The notes under the pieces: generated by a model | What the model saw: only the letters and a program-made list of their open reading frames with translations | Told to the model about the DNA's origin: nothing | Databases searched by the model: none | Origin: Roseateles asaccharophilus | Lineage (GTDB): Bacteria; Pseudomonadota; Gammaproteobacteria; Burkholderiales; Burkholderiaceae_C | Assembly (NCBI RefSeq): GCF_004362405.1 | Contig: NZ_SNXE01000002.1 | Coordinates: 1-64,000, forward strand | Length of the DNA: 64,000 bases | Reading direction: 5' to 3' | Shown here: piece after piece, positions 5,957-14,322 of the stretch | Layout of the letters: each line of letters opens with the position of its first letter | Numbering within the stretch: position 1 is the first letter of the stretch | Made by a program: the position numbers and the translations under genes

Positions 5957-7711
5957 TCAGTAACCCAGGGCCAGGCCGCTGTTGCGGCGCGGGTCATTGG
6001 CGCCGTAGAAGCGGTTCTTGCCCACGGGCTTGCCGCCCAGGCTGGGCGCGCCGATCAGGATGGCGGCCATGTGGTTGGGGGGCTGCGGCGCGCCGAATTT
6101 GTGGCCCATGGCTTCCAGCAGGCGGGTGGTGTCGGGCGAGAGCGCGAAGCGCTCCAGATTCGTGGCCTCGGGCAGCCACTGCTGGTGAAAGCGCGGCGCG
6201 TCCACCGCCTCCTGCACATTCATGCCGTAGTCCACCACGTTCAGGATGCTGTGCAGCACCGCGGTGATGATGCGGCTGCCGCCGGGCGTGCCCACCACCA
6301 TCACCGGCTGGCCGTCCTTGCTGAGGATGGTGGGGCTCATGGACGAGAGCGGGCGCTTGCCCGGGGCGATGACATTGGCCTCGCCCTGCACCAGGCCGTA
6401 GATATTGGGCACGCCGATCTTGACGGTGAAGTCGTCCATCTCGTTGTTGAGCAGCACGCCGGTCTCGGCGGCCGTGACCTTGGCGCCGAACCAGTCGTTC
6501 AGCGTGTAGGTCACCGCAACGGCATTGCCCCAACGGTCGGCAATCGAGTAGTGCGTGGTGTTGCTGCCCTCATGCGGGGCCACGCCGGGCTTGATGGCCT
6601 GGGAGACGCCGGCCTTGTCCGGCGCGATCACGGCACGGATCTGGGCGGCATAGGCCTTGTCGGTCAGGCGGGCGATGGGGTTCTTGACGAAGTCGGGGTC
6701 GCCCAGATAGCTGTTGCGGTCCACATAGGCGTGGCGCATGGCCTCGATCTGGTGGTGCACGGCCTGGGCCGAGCGAAAGCCCCAGTCCTTGAGCGGGTAG
6801 CCCTCCAGGATGTTGAGCATCTCGCAGATGATCACGCCGCCGGAGCTGGGCGGCGGGGCTGAGACCATGCGGTAGCCGCGGTAGTCGCATTCCACCGGCG
6901 CCATCTCGCGTGTGCTGTATTGGTCCAGATCGGCCTGGGTGATGATGCCGCCGCCCTGCTGGCTGCTCTTGACCAGGGCCGCGGCCACGCGGCCCTTGTA
7001 GAAGCCGGCCGTGCCCTGCTCGCTGATGGCCTTGAGCGTGCGTGCCAGGTCTTTCTGCACCAGGGTGTCGCCCACCTCGAAGGGCGCACCGTCCTTCTTC
7101 AGGAAGATGGCGGCCGAGGCGGGGTCCTTGCGGAAGTCCTCGGTGGCAGTGCGCAGCATGTCGATATCGCCCTGGTCCAGGGCGAAGCCCTTGTCGGCCA
7201 GCGCGATGGCCGGGGCCAGCAGGGTGGCGCGCTTCATCGTGCCGTACTTCTCGCGCGCCAGCTCCAGGCCCGAGACGCTGCCCGGCACGCCCACGGCCAG
7301 ATGGCCGCGCGTGCTCAGGCCCTTGATCACATGGCCCTCCTTGTCGAGGTACATGTTCGCGGTGGCGGCCAGGGGCGCCTTCTCCCGGAAGTCGAGAAAG
7401 GTCTTGCGGCCATCGGCCAGCTGCACGGTCATGAAGCCGCCGCCGCCCAGATTGCCGGCGGCCGGGTAGACCACGGCCAGGGCGTAGCCCACGGCCACCG
7501 CGGCGTCCACGGCATTGCCGCCGTCCTTGAGCACCTGCACGCCGACCTTGGTTGCCAGATGCTGGGCCGTGACCACCATGCCGTTCTCGGCCGCCACCGG
7601 CGCCACCGAGGCGGCCTGGGCCGCGGGCAGGAAGGCGGCCGGGCTGCAGGCCAGCAGCGCCGCGCTCAGCAAGAGGGTGGGGCGCAGGCGCGCGGAACAC
7701 AGGAACTTCAT
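5957..7711 (-). CDS. ggt: gamma-glutamyltransferase (glutathione hydrolase proenzyme)
   Basis: This 584-residue precursor has a signal peptide of about 33 residues ending AAQA, so it acts in the periplasm. It cleaves glutathione and other gamma-glutamyl compounds and can transfer the glutamyl group to water or amino acids. The autoprocessing nucleophile is the Thr in NTTHYSIADRWGNAVAVTY at about residue 383. The Gly-rich end of the small subunit (SSMSPTIL, GTPGGSRIITAVL) and the LNNEMDDF motif are also present. Length matches the family. It is a single gene on the minus strand, with the helicase gene starting a new unit beyond 7836. Confidence 0.93.
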   Translation of the reverse strand: MKFLCSARLRPTLLLSAALLACSPAAFLPAAQAASVAPVAAENGMVVTAQHLATKVGVQVLKDGGNAVDAAVAVGYALAVVYPAAGNLGGGGFMTVQLADGRKTFLDFREKAPLAATANMYLDKEGHVIKGLSTRGHLAVGVPGSVSGLELAREKYGTMKRATLLAPAIALADKGFALDQGDIDMLRTATEDFRKDPASAAIFLKKDGAPFEVGDTLVQKDLARTLKAISEQGTAGFYKGRVAAALVKSSQQGGGIITQADLDQYSTREMAPVECDYRGYRMVSAPPPSSGGVIICEMLNILEGYPLKDWGFRSAQAVHHQIEAMRHAYVDRNSYLGDPDFVKNPIARLTDKAYAAQIRAVIAPDKAGVSQAIKPGVAPHEGSNTTHYSIADRWGNAVAVTYTLNDWFGAKVTAAETGVLLNNEMDDFTVKIGVPNIYGLVQGEANVIAPGKRPLSSMSPTILSKDGQPVMVVGTPGGSRIITAVLHSILNVVDYGMNVQEAVDAPRFHQQWLPEATNLERFALSPDTTRLLEAMGHKFGAPQPPNHMAAILIGAPSLGGKPVGKNRFYGANDPRRNSGLALGY

Positions 7712-7835
7712 CGCTTGTCTCCGAGGTGGGCGCGGGTCGCGGGCGGCGAGCCGTCAAGAGGGTCGGTCGAGTTTAGGCTTGCGTCGGTGCTCGATGCGGC
7801 CCGCGCCGGCCCCTAGTCTGTCGTGCGCAGAGCGT

Positions 7836-10142
7836 TCAATGCGGCGGCTGCAGGCGCCACCAAGCGGGCAGCAGGGCCTGCACCTCGCGCCTGGCATAGC
7901 GGTCGTCCATGAGATGCACCACGCCCTGGTCGCTGACGGTGCGGATCACGCGGCCGGCGGCCTGCACCACCTTCTGCAGGCCCGGGTAGAGATAGGTGTA
8001 GTCGTAGCCGGCGCCGAAGCGCTGCTGCATGCGGGTGCGGATCTGCTCGTTGATCGGGTTGATCTGGGGCAGGCCCAGGGTGGCGACAAAGGCGCCGATC
8101 AGACGCCGGCCCGGCAGGTCTATGCCCTCAGAAAAGGCGCCGCCCAGCACCGCGAAGCCTATGCCCTGGCTGCTGTCCGAGAAGCGGGCCAGGAACTCGC
8201 GCTGCTCGGCCTCGCCCATGCGGCGCGACTGGGCCCAGCAGGGCAGGGTCGGGTGTTGCGCCTGCAGCCGGGCGAGGGCCTGCTGTAGGTAGTCGTAGCT
8301 GCTGAAGAAGGCCAGGTAGTTGCCGGGCTGCTCGGCGTACTGCCGGGCCATCAGGGCCACGATGGCGTCCAGCGAGGCCTCGCGGTGGGCGTAGCGCGTG
8401 GAGATGTGGCCGGCCACATGCACCTGGAGCTGGCGGGCTTCAAAGGGCGAGTCCACCTCCAGGCGCAGGCCGTCCTCGGGCAGGCCCAGCAGATGGGCGT
8501 AGTAGTCCATGGGCTGCAGGGTGGCCGAGAAGAGCGTGGCGCTGTGGGCGGTGGCCAGGCGCTGCTTCAGAAAGGGCGCGGGCACGATATTGCGCAGGTT
8601 CAGCGTGGACTGCGGCCCGCCCGATTTGGGCCGGGCCCGCCCGGCGTCCAGGCGGCGCTCGCGCGTGCAGTCCACGATGGAGTGGCTGTCCAGCAGCTCG
8701 GCCAGGCGCAGCAGCTGCAGCAGCTCGAAGTAAAAGCTCTGCAGCGCGGGATCGGGCTCGGCCGGGTGCTCGCTGAAATGCTCGTTGAGCGTGGCGCTGC
8801 ATTGCTGCAGGCTTTTGAGCAGGGCCTCGGGCAGGGCGTCCAGCACGCGGTACTCGCTGCTGGAGCCCTCGGGGGCTTCCTGATCGAGCTGGGCCCAGGC
8901 GCGGCGCAGCTTGTCCAGCGCGCGCTTGAGCGGCGCATGGGCCTGGGCGCTGGGGCTGCGGCGCGCGCCCTCCAGGCTCAGGGGCTCCAGCGCGGCGCTG
9001 TACATCTTGCGGGCGCGCTCCACCAGGTTGTGCGCCTCGTCCACCAGCAGGCCCACCTTCCACTGATTGGCCTGGCTCAGGCCCTGCAGCAGGGCGCCCA
9101 GGTCGAAGAAGTAGTTGTAGTCGCCCACCAGCACGTCGGCCCAGCGCGCCAGCTCCTGGCTCAGGTAGTAGGGGCAGACCTGGTGCTCCAGCGCCAGGGT
9201 GCGCAGCGCGGCCTGGGTCCAGTCGGCACGGGGGAGGGCGCAGGCCGCGGCGCGCGCGGCGGGCAGGCGGTCGTAGAAGCCGCGCGCCAGCGGGCAGGAC
9301 TCGCCGTGGCAGGCGCGGTCCGGGTACTCGCAGGCCTTGTCGCGCGCCACCAGCTCCAGCACGCGCAGCGGGCTCGCCGGCAGGCGCTGCAGCGCGTCCA
9401 GGGCCAGTTGTCGGCCCGAGGTCTTGGCGGCCAGGAAGAAAAGCTTGTCGAGCTGGGCCACCGGCGCGGCCTTGAGCAGGGGAAAGAGCGTGCCCAGGGT
9501 CTTGCCGATGCCCGTGGGCGCCTGGGCCAGCAGGCAGCGGCCGGCGCGCGCGCTCTTGTACACGCCCTCGGCCAGCACGCGCTGGCCGCTGCGGAACTCG
9601 CCGAATGGGAAGCGCAGGGCCTGCAGCGCCGCGTCGCGCGCCGCGCGCTGCGCCAGCTGCGCTTGGGCCCAGTGCACAAAGCGCTCGCACTGCGCCTCGA
9701 AGAAGGCCTGCAGCTCGGCCGCGCTATGGGCTTCGGTGAACACCGTTTCGCGCTGGCTGCCGATGTCGTAATAGACCAGGGCCAGCTCCAGCCGCGGCAG
9801 GGATTGCTGGGCGCAGAGCAGCCAGCCGTAGATGCGGGCCTGGGCCCAGTGCAGCGCGCGGTGCGAGGCGGGTTGGCGTTCGAGATGGCCCTTGTGGGTC
9901 TTGATCTCCTCCAGCCGGCCGCGGCGCGGGTCGTAGCCATCGGCGCGGCCGCGCACGCGCAGCAGGCCGCGGTACTCGCCGCTCAGGCTCAGCTCGCTCT
10001 GGTAGCCGCTGCCGCGCAGGGCGGCCACGGCGGCGTGGCCCTGCATGCCTTCCTGGGCCGTGGGCGCGGGGGTGAAGCGCAGGTCCAGATCGCCCTGCTT
10101 GGCGGTGAACTCGCACAGCTCGCGCACCGCGACGGTGTACAT
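7836..10142 (-). CDS. Rad3/DinG-type DNA helicase with N-terminal PD-(D/E)XK nuclease domain
   Basis: This 768-residue protein joins two modules. Residues about 60-110 carry a Cas4/RecB-like nuclease core: GRADGYD, then EEIKT (ExK) near 80, then QARIY (the Q-x3-Y motif). From about 180 it is a superfamily-2 helicase: Walker A APTGIGKT near 211, DEAH in LLVDEAHNLVERA near 367, and C-terminal motifs GGAFSEGIDLPG and QAAGRVIRT. Four Cys between about 269 and 330 (CEYPDRACHGESC, later CPYY) fit the XPD iron-sulfur cluster. It should unwind DNA 5' to 3' and may cut it. It follows the nuclease gene at 10165-11010 by 22 bases in the same operon, behind a LexA box, so induction by DNA damage is likely. 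Confidence 0.85.
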   Translation of the reverse strand: MYTVAVRELCEFTAKQGDLDLRFTPAPTAQEGMQGHAAVAALRGSGYQSELSLSGEYRGLLRVRGRADGYDPRRGRLEEIKTHKGHLERQPASHRALHWAQARIYGWLLCAQQSLPRLELALVYYDIGSQRETVFTEAHSAAELQAFFEAQCERFVHWAQAQLAQRAARDAALQALRFPFGEFRSGQRVLAEGVYKSARAGRCLLAQAPTGIGKTLGTLFPLLKAAPVAQLDKLFFLAAKTSGRQLALDALQRLPASPLRVLELVARDKACEYPDRACHGESCPLARGFYDRLPAARAAACALPRADWTQAALRTLALEHQVCPYYLSQELARWADVLVGDYNYFFDLGALLQGLSQANQWKVGLLVDEAHNLVERARKMYSAALEPLSLEGARRSPSAQAHAPLKRALDKLRRAWAQLDQEAPEGSSSEYRVLDALPEALLKSLQQCSATLNEHFSEHPAEPDPALQSFYFELLQLLRLAELLDSHSIVDCTRERRLDAGRARPKSGGPQSTLNLRNIVPAPFLKQRLATAHSATLFSATLQPMDYYAHLLGLPEDGLRLEVDSPFEARQLQVHVAGHISTRYAHREASLDAIVALMARQYAEQPGNYLAFFSSYDYLQQALARLQAQHPTLPCWAQSRRMGEAEQREFLARFSDSSQGIGFAVLGGAFSEGIDLPGRRLIGAFVATLGLPQINPINEQIRTRMQQRFGAGYDYTYLYPGLQKVVQAAGRVIRTVSDQGVVHLMDDRYARREVQALLPAWWRLQPPH

Positions 10143-10164
10143 GGCGCCCGGACCCGTGGACGGT

Positions 10165-11010
10165 TCAGCTCAGCTGCGCCGGCGGCTGGTCCACATCGGC
10201 CAGCGCACCCTGGCCGGGCTCGGCCTCGCGCTGCAGCGGCGTGGCCTTGGCCAGGGCCAGCCAGACGGCGAAGGGCAGCTTGCAGGGCTGGTGGCGCGCC
10301 GGGCGCAGCAGCTCGAACTGGCCCTCATCCAGATCGCCATGCATGACCCAGACGCCGAATTGCGTGGGGATCTCGTTGGGCTTGGCCACGCCGGCCGGGA
10401 AGACGTAATAGACCTCGCTGCACAGCCATTGGTAGGCCTGGCGCTTGGCCGCATGGCGCAGGTCCGAGAGCAGATCGGCCCGGCTGAACTTGATCTCATG
10501 CACCATGGGCTGCAGATAGCGCTCCACCGAGGTCTGGCGCACCGAGAAGAGATCGGGCCGGGCCATGCGCCAGACGCGCTTGATGGCGGCGGGCGCGGGT
10601 GTCTCGTCCTCGGACCACAGGCCGTGGGCGGTGGGGGCGGGCGCGTCCGGTACGGCGGTTTCGGTCGTGGCCGTGGCAGCGGGTGGCGCGTCCTCATCGT
10701 CCACCTGGGCGCGCAGCGAGAGCTCGCGCCAGACGATGCGGCCCATGTCCATCAGGTGCAGGGCAAAGCGCTGGGCCAGGCGGTCGTGGGCGCTGGCCGA
10801 GCGCAGGCCGCGCTGGCGCGACTCGGCCAGCAGCTCGATGCCGGCCTCGGTGAGCTTGAGGGTCTCGCGGCCGGCGCCGTCATCCTGCTGGCGCAGCAGG
10901 CCGGCGGCCAGCAGATCGATCTCCAGTCCGTCCTTGCAGGGCCAGCCGGCGGAACGCCAGATCTGCAAGAGACGGCTGCGGTGGGAGCGGGTCAGGGTGG
11001 GGGCTGACAT
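10165..11010 (-). CDS. MmcB-like PD-(D/E)XK putative DNA repair nuclease
   Basis: The 281-residue product starts with a winged-helix-like segment (about 1-75, including LLQIWRSAGWPCKDGLEIDLL and LKLTEAGIELL), then an acidic/Pro-rich linker, then a nuclease fold. Landmarks of the fold are ARPDLFSVR near 150 (motif D), HEIKFSRADLLSD near 172 (ExK plus the SRADLL tail typical of MmcB) and VYYVFPAGV near 200. MmcB-type proteins in alphaproteobacteria belong to the LexA regulon and influence damage-induced mutagenesis; the relationship here is motif-based. A LexA box covers its likely -10 region. ATG 11010 is preferred over the upstream Met at 11034, which would place the start inside the LexA box. 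Confidence 0.6.
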   Translation of the reverse strand: MSAPTLTRSHRSRLLQIWRSAGWPCKDGLEIDLLAAGLLRQQDDGAGRETLKLTEAGIELLAESRQRGLRSASAHDRLAQRFALHLMDMGRIVWRELSLRAQVDDEDAPPAATATTETAVPDAPAPTAHGLWSEDETPAPAAIKRVWRMARPDLFSVRQTSVERYLQPMVHEIKFSRADLLSDLRHAAKRQAYQWLCSEVYYVFPAGVAKPNEIPTQFGVWVMHGDLDEGQFELLRPARHQPCKLPFAVWLALAKATPLQREAEPGQGALADVDQPPAQLS

Positions 11011-11033
11011 CGGTCTTGGGTGGCAAATGAACA

Positions 11034-11049
11034 CTGATTATAAATACAG
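11034..11049 (-). promoter_or_regulatory. LexA box overlapping the nuclease-helicase promoter
   Basis: CTGATTATAAATACAG fits CTG-N10-CAG and is extended on both sides into a longer perfect palindrome (AACACTG ... CAGTGTT). Read on the minus strand it contains a perfect TATAAT (plus-strand 11037-11042), so a bound repressor would cover the -10 element. It lies 24 bases upstream of the nuclease ATG. Confidence 0.75.
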
Positions 11050-11080
11050 TGTTTCACCTGTTGGCCCGCTGCGACGGTGC

Positions 11081-11110
11081 TTGCCAGCGCGGCGGCTTCG
11101 CGGATATGCT
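11081..11110 (+). promoter_or_regulatory. candidate sigma70 promoter for the 30-codon peptide gene
   Basis: TTGCCA at 11081-11086 and TATGCT at 11105-11110 are separated by 18 bases. The -10 element abuts the second LexA box (11109-11124), so the start site would fall inside the operator. Neither box is perfect; the pairing with the operator is what makes it credible. Confidence 0.45.
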
Positions 11111-11124
11111 GTATGCACATACAG
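11109..11124 (+). promoter_or_regulatory. LexA box upstream of the small peptide gene
   Basis: CTGTATGCACATACAG is a perfect CTGT-N8-ACAG SOS box, 64 bases before the ATG of the 30-codon ORF. The octamer CAGTGTTT occurs just after both LexA boxes and once more at 11138-11145, which may reflect duplicated operator halves. Confidence 0.8.
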
Positions 11125-11145
11125 TGTTTGCATATCCAGTGTTTC

Positions 11146-11171
11146 GGCGCAGGGCTCAGAGAGCCGGCGCC
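11146..11171 (+). other. 5'-UTR hairpin ahead of the small peptide gene
   Basis: GGCGC (11146-11150) and GGCTC (11153-11157) pair with GAGCC (11161-11165) and GCGCC (11167-11171) around an AGA loop. It lies in the predicted leader, 6 bases before the GAGGA ribosome binding site, where it could affect translation. There is no T-run, so it is not a terminator. Confidence 0.45.
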
Positions 11172-11188
11172 ATCAGCGAGGACCCATC

Positions 11189-11281
11189 ATGCACCAGCCT
11201 TCCGCCTACCGCCAGACCTACCAACCCGCTCCCGCCCTGCGCCTGCCGCGCTGGCTGCTGAGCCTCTGGTACTGGTTCTGA
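11189..11281 (+). CDS. SOS-associated small Trp-rich peptide, 30 aa
   Basis: ATG 11189 is preceded by GAGGA at 11177-11181 with 7 bases of spacing, and the ORF ends at TGA 11279-11281. The N-terminal half is polar and Pro/Gln/Tyr-rich. The C-terminal half, beginning LRLPRWLL, is strongly hydrophobic with three Trp and ends in Phe, so membrane association is likely. I do not recognise a family. Because a perfect LexA box and a hairpin leader precede it, it resembles in layout the SOS-induced small membrane toxins (TisB type), but it shares no sequence with them. It is divergent from the LexA-boxed nuclease-helicase operon. Being in the short-ORF range, it could still be non-coding. Confidence 0.5.
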   Translation: MHQPSAYRQTYQPAPALRLPRWLLSLWYWF

Positions 11282-11311
11282 GCCGCAGCGGCGCTGCACC
11301 GGTCGTGGCAC

Positions 11312-11668
11312 TCAGAGCAGGTCCAGCGCCCGCTCCGGCGGCCGGGCGATCACCGCGCGCCCGCCCCGCACCAGGATGGGCCGCTGCAGCAGGCGCGGAT
11401 GCTCGGCAATCGCCTGCAGCAGGGCGTCTTCGCTCAGCGCGGGGCGGGCGAGATCCAGCTGGGCATATTCCTCTTCGCCGCTGCGCAGCAACTCGCGCGC
11501 CGGCAGGCCCAGCCGGGCCCGCAGCTGGTGCAGCTCGGCCAGGCTGAGCGGCGTTTTCAGATATTCGCGTACCGCCGGTGTCACACCACGTTCCTGCAGA
11601 AGCGCCAGGGCCTCGCGGGACTTGGAGCAGCGCGGGTTGTGAAAAAGACAGAAATCCTTATCGCTCAT
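11312..11668 (-). CDS. ArsC/YfgD-family thioredoxin-fold reductase
   Basis: This 118-residue protein of the ArsC family has the active-site stretch FHNPRCSKSREALALL at residues 8-23, whose Cys is the catalytic one in glutaredoxin-dependent arsenate reductases. EYLKTPLS and the RPILV...AVIARPPE region with the conserved Arg follow. Many such genes outside ars operons (YfgD, Spx-like) have no proven arsenate activity, and there are no arsB/arsR genes here, so the substrate is open. It converges on the small peptide gene and is divergent from the acyl-CoA synthetase gene. Confidence 0.8.
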   Translation of the reverse strand: MSDKDFCLFHNPRCSKSREALALLQERGVTPAVREYLKTPLSLAELHQLRARLGLPARELLRSGEEEYAQLDLARPALSEDALLQAIAEHPRLLQRPILVRGGRAVIARPPERALDLL

Positions 11669-11750
11669 GGCGCTAGGGTAAGCGATAGCGCAAGCCTGGC
11701 CGGCCGCTCGCTACCCTCGGCAGCTTCGTCGGGAGCGTTGAGGAGGCCTT

Positions 11751-13457
11751 GTGGCCGCAAAACAAGAGAGTGACGCTTATCGGTCCCTGCATGCGGCATT
11801 CCGCTGGCAGGTGCCGGAATACTTCAGCTGGGCCGAGGCCTGCTGCGGGCGCTGGGCCCGCGAGACGCCGGAAGCTCCGGCCATTCTGTTCGAGAGCGAT
11901 AGCGGCTGCCGGGCGCAGTACAGCTACGGCCAGCTGCAGCGCGCGGCCAACCGGCTCTCCAATGCCCTGCGCCGTCTGGGCGTGAAGCGCGGCGACCGGG
12001 TGGCCCTGATCCTGCCCCAGCGCTTCGAGACCGCGGTGGCCCATATCGCCATCAGCCAGCTGGGCGGTGTGGCCGTGCCCCTGTCCATGCTCTTCGGCCC
12101 CGAGGCCCTGGAGTACCGCTTGCAGGACAGCGGCGCGGTGCTGGCCCTGGCCGAGTGCGCTGCCCTGCCGGCCCTGCGCAGCGTGCGCGCGCAGTGCCCC
12201 GCGCTGGCGCATGTGCTGGTCGTGGGCGAATGCTCGCCCGGGACGGATGAGATCGCCTGGATGAGCGCCCTGCAGGCCGAGGATGCCCGCTTCACCGCCG
12301 AGCGCATGAAGGCCGAGGAGGCCGCGGTGCTGATCTACACCAGCGGCACCACCGGGCCACCCAAGGGTGCCCTGGTGCCCCAGCGGGCCCTGATCGGCAA
12401 CCTCAGCGGCTTTGTGGCCAGCCAGAACTGGTTTGGCTTCGATCCCGCCGATCCCACCCGGCCCTCCCAGGCCCTGTTCTGGAGCCCGGCCGACTGGGCC
12501 TGGACCGGCGGCCTGATGGATGCCCTGCTGCCCACGCTCTACTTTGGCCGCCCCATCCTGGCCTACCAGGGCCGCTTCGATCCGCTCAAGGCCTTTGAGC
12601 TGATGGCGGCCTATGGCGTGAGCCACACCTTCCTGTTCCCGACCGCGCTCAAGGCCATGATGAAGGCCGTGCCGCGGCCGCGCGAGCGCTATGCCGGCCT
12701 GCGGCTGGAGGCCATCATGAGCGCGGGTGAGGCGGTGGGCGACGCGGTCTTTGCCTATTGCCAGCAGGAGCTGGGCGTCACGGTCAACGAGATGTTTGGC
12801 CAGACCGAGATCAACTATGTGGTGGGCAATTGCGCCCGCTTCTGGCCCGCGCGGCCCGGCAGCATGGGCCGCGCCTACCCCGGCCACCGCGTGGCGGTCA
12901 TCGACGAAGACGGCCAGCCCTGCCCCCCGGGCGTGGTGGGCGATGTGGCCGTGCACCGGCGCGATGTGCATGGCGATCCGGACCCCGTCTTCTTCCTGGG
13001 CTACTGGCACAACGAGGGCGCCACCCGCGCCAAGTACAGCGGCGACCCCTCGGACAGCTGGTGCCGCACCGGCGATATGGCGGTTCAGGACGAGGATGGC
13101 TACCTCTGGTATCAAGGGCGCAGCGACGATGTGTTCAAGGCCGCCGGCTACCGCATCGGCCCCAGCGAGATCGAGAACTGCCTGGTCAAGCATCCGGCGG
13201 TGGCCAATGCGGCCGTGGTGCCCAAGCCCGACCCCGAGCGCGGCGCTCTGGTCAAGGCCTTTGTGGTGCTGGCGCCGGGGCATGCGGGTAACGCCGCCCT
13301 GGTGGCCGAGTTGCAGCGGCATGTGAAGGGACGCTTGGCGCCCTATGAATATCCCAAGGAGATCGAGTTCATCGAGACCCTGCCCATGACCACCACGGGC
13401 AAGCTGCAGCGACGCGTGCTGCGGGAGCTGGAGCGGGAACGCGCCCTCCAGCGCTAA
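11751..13457 (+). CDS. AMP-dependent acyl-CoA synthetase
   Basis: This 568-residue ANL-superfamily enzyme activates a carboxylic acid with ATP to an acyl-adenylate and then a CoA thioester. The phosphate-binding loop YTSGTTGPPKG is at about 196-206. A motif with FGQTEINY near 346, the hinge region YQGRSDDVFKAAGYRIGP near 455-472, and the catalytic Lys in TTGKLQRR near 550 are all present. The overall pattern (ACC, SAEWAWTGGL-like segment, INYVVGNC) is closest to medium-chain/acetyl-type synthetases such as the AcsM group; the acid is not known. The GTG start at 11751 has AGGAGG 4 bases upstream. Confidence 0.85.
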   Translation: MAAKQESDAYRSLHAAFRWQVPEYFSWAEACCGRWARETPEAPAILFESDSGCRAQYSYGQLQRAANRLSNALRRLGVKRGDRVALILPQRFETAVAHIAISQLGGVAVPLSMLFGPEALEYRLQDSGAVLALAECAALPALRSVRAQCPALAHVLVVGECSPGTDEIAWMSALQAEDARFTAERMKAEEAAVLIYTSGTTGPPKGALVPQRALIGNLSGFVASQNWFGFDPADPTRPSQALFWSPADWAWTGGLMDALLPTLYFGRPILAYQGRFDPLKAFELMAAYGVSHTFLFPTALKAMMKAVPRPRERYAGLRLEAIMSAGEAVGDAVFAYCQQELGVTVNEMFGQTEINYVVGNCARFWPARPGSMGRAYPGHRVAVIDEDGQPCPPGVVGDVAVHRRDVHGDPDPVFFLGYWHNEGATRAKYSGDPSDSWCRTGDMAVQDEDGYLWYQGRSDDVFKAAGYRIGPSEIENCLVKHPAVANAAVVPKPDPERGALVKAFVVLAPGHAGNAALVAELQRHVKGRLAPYEYPKEIEFIETLPMTTTGKLQRRVLRELERERALQR

Positions 13458-13540
13458 TATGCAAGCGCCAGGGGGCAGCCCGGCCGGGCACAAGACGGTG
13501 TTTCAAGCCGTTCCGGCCACGCTTGATCCGGAGGCGTGCC

Positions 13541-14320
13541 ATGCGCGTCCTGAATGCATTGCTGAGGCAGGGCCTGCCCTTGGTGCTGGCGCTGCTTGCC
13601 GCTGGCAGCGGAGCCCAGACTCAGGAGCTGCGGCTCTACACCGAGGAGTACGCGCCCTATAACTACACGGTCAAGGGTCGGCCCGCGGGCTTGTCGGTGG
13701 AAGTGGTGACCGAGATCAAGCGCCGTCTGGGCCTGTCCGTGCCCATCGAGGTCGTGCCCTGGGCCCGTGGCTACCGAGCAGCTCAAACCGAACCCATGGT
13801 GGGGCTGTTTGTCACGGCGCGCACCGCCGAGCGCGAGTCCCTGTTCCAGTGGGTCGGCCCCGTCAGCGCCACGCGTGCCCATCTCTATGCGCGCCGGGGT
13901 GAACAGACGGGCATACGCAGCCTGGACGATGCCCGCAAGGTCCAGGGCATTCTGGTGCCGCGCGAGTGGTACATCCACCAGGATCTGCGCGGGCGTGGTT
14001 TTACCAATCTGGTGCCGGTGGCCGCGCCGGTGGATGCCATGCGCATGCTGCTGGCCAATCGCAGCGTGGTGATCGCCATGGACGAGAGCACGGTGGCGGA
14101 GACCATGCGTCTGGCGGGCATGGTCTCGGACCCGCCGGAGCCCATCGTCAAGATCTCCGAGGCCTTGCTCTACATCGCCTTCTCCCAGGGCACGCCCGCG
14201 GCCCTGGTGCAGCGCTGGCAGCAGACCCTGGACGAGATGAAGCGTGATGGCAGCTTTGCCATGATCCACCAGCGCTGGTTGCCCGGCGTCCCGCTGCCGC
14301 CGAGCAGCCACAAGCCCTGA
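13541..14320 (+). CDS. periplasmic solute-binding protein (SBP_bac_3 type)
   Basis: This 259-residue exported protein has a signal peptide of about 25 residues ending SGAQT, followed by LRLYTEEYAPYNYTVKGRPAG, the usual start of type-II periplasmic binding proteins related to amino-acid receptors. The rest has the expected two-lobe pattern (VPWARGYRAAQ, FVTARTAERE, and a C-terminal RWQQTLDEMKRDG). No ABC permease or ATPase gene is adjacent, so it may be an orphan sensor or enzyme-like member rather than a transporter part. GGAGG lies 6 bases before ATG 13541, which decides the start. Confidence 0.8.
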   Translation: MRVLNALLRQGLPLVLALLAAGSGAQTQELRLYTEEYAPYNYTVKGRPAGLSVEVVTEIKRRLGLSVPIEVVPWARGYRAAQTEPMVGLFVTARTAERESLFQWVGPVSATRAHLYARRGEQTGIRSLDDARKVQGILVPREWYIHQDLRGRGFTNLVPVAAPVDAMRMLLANRSVVIAMDESTVAETMRLAGMVSDPPEPIVKISEALLYIAFSQGTPAALVQRWQQTLDEMKRDGSFAMIHQRWLPGVPLPPSSHKP

Positions 14321-14322
14321 GC

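Noticed and set aside
8385-10346. 653-codon open frame opposite the helicase gene
   Set aside because: It is Ala/Gly/Gln/Leu-rich without motifs and is the antisense shadow of a gene with full helicase motifs.
11312-11668. An arsenic-resistance operon
   Set aside because: Only a single ArsC-family gene is present, with no arsR, arsB or arsH nearby.
11673-13493. 606-codon open frame opposite the acyl-CoA synthetase
   Set aside because: The sense strand has all ANL motifs; the antisense product is low-complexity and His/Gly-rich.
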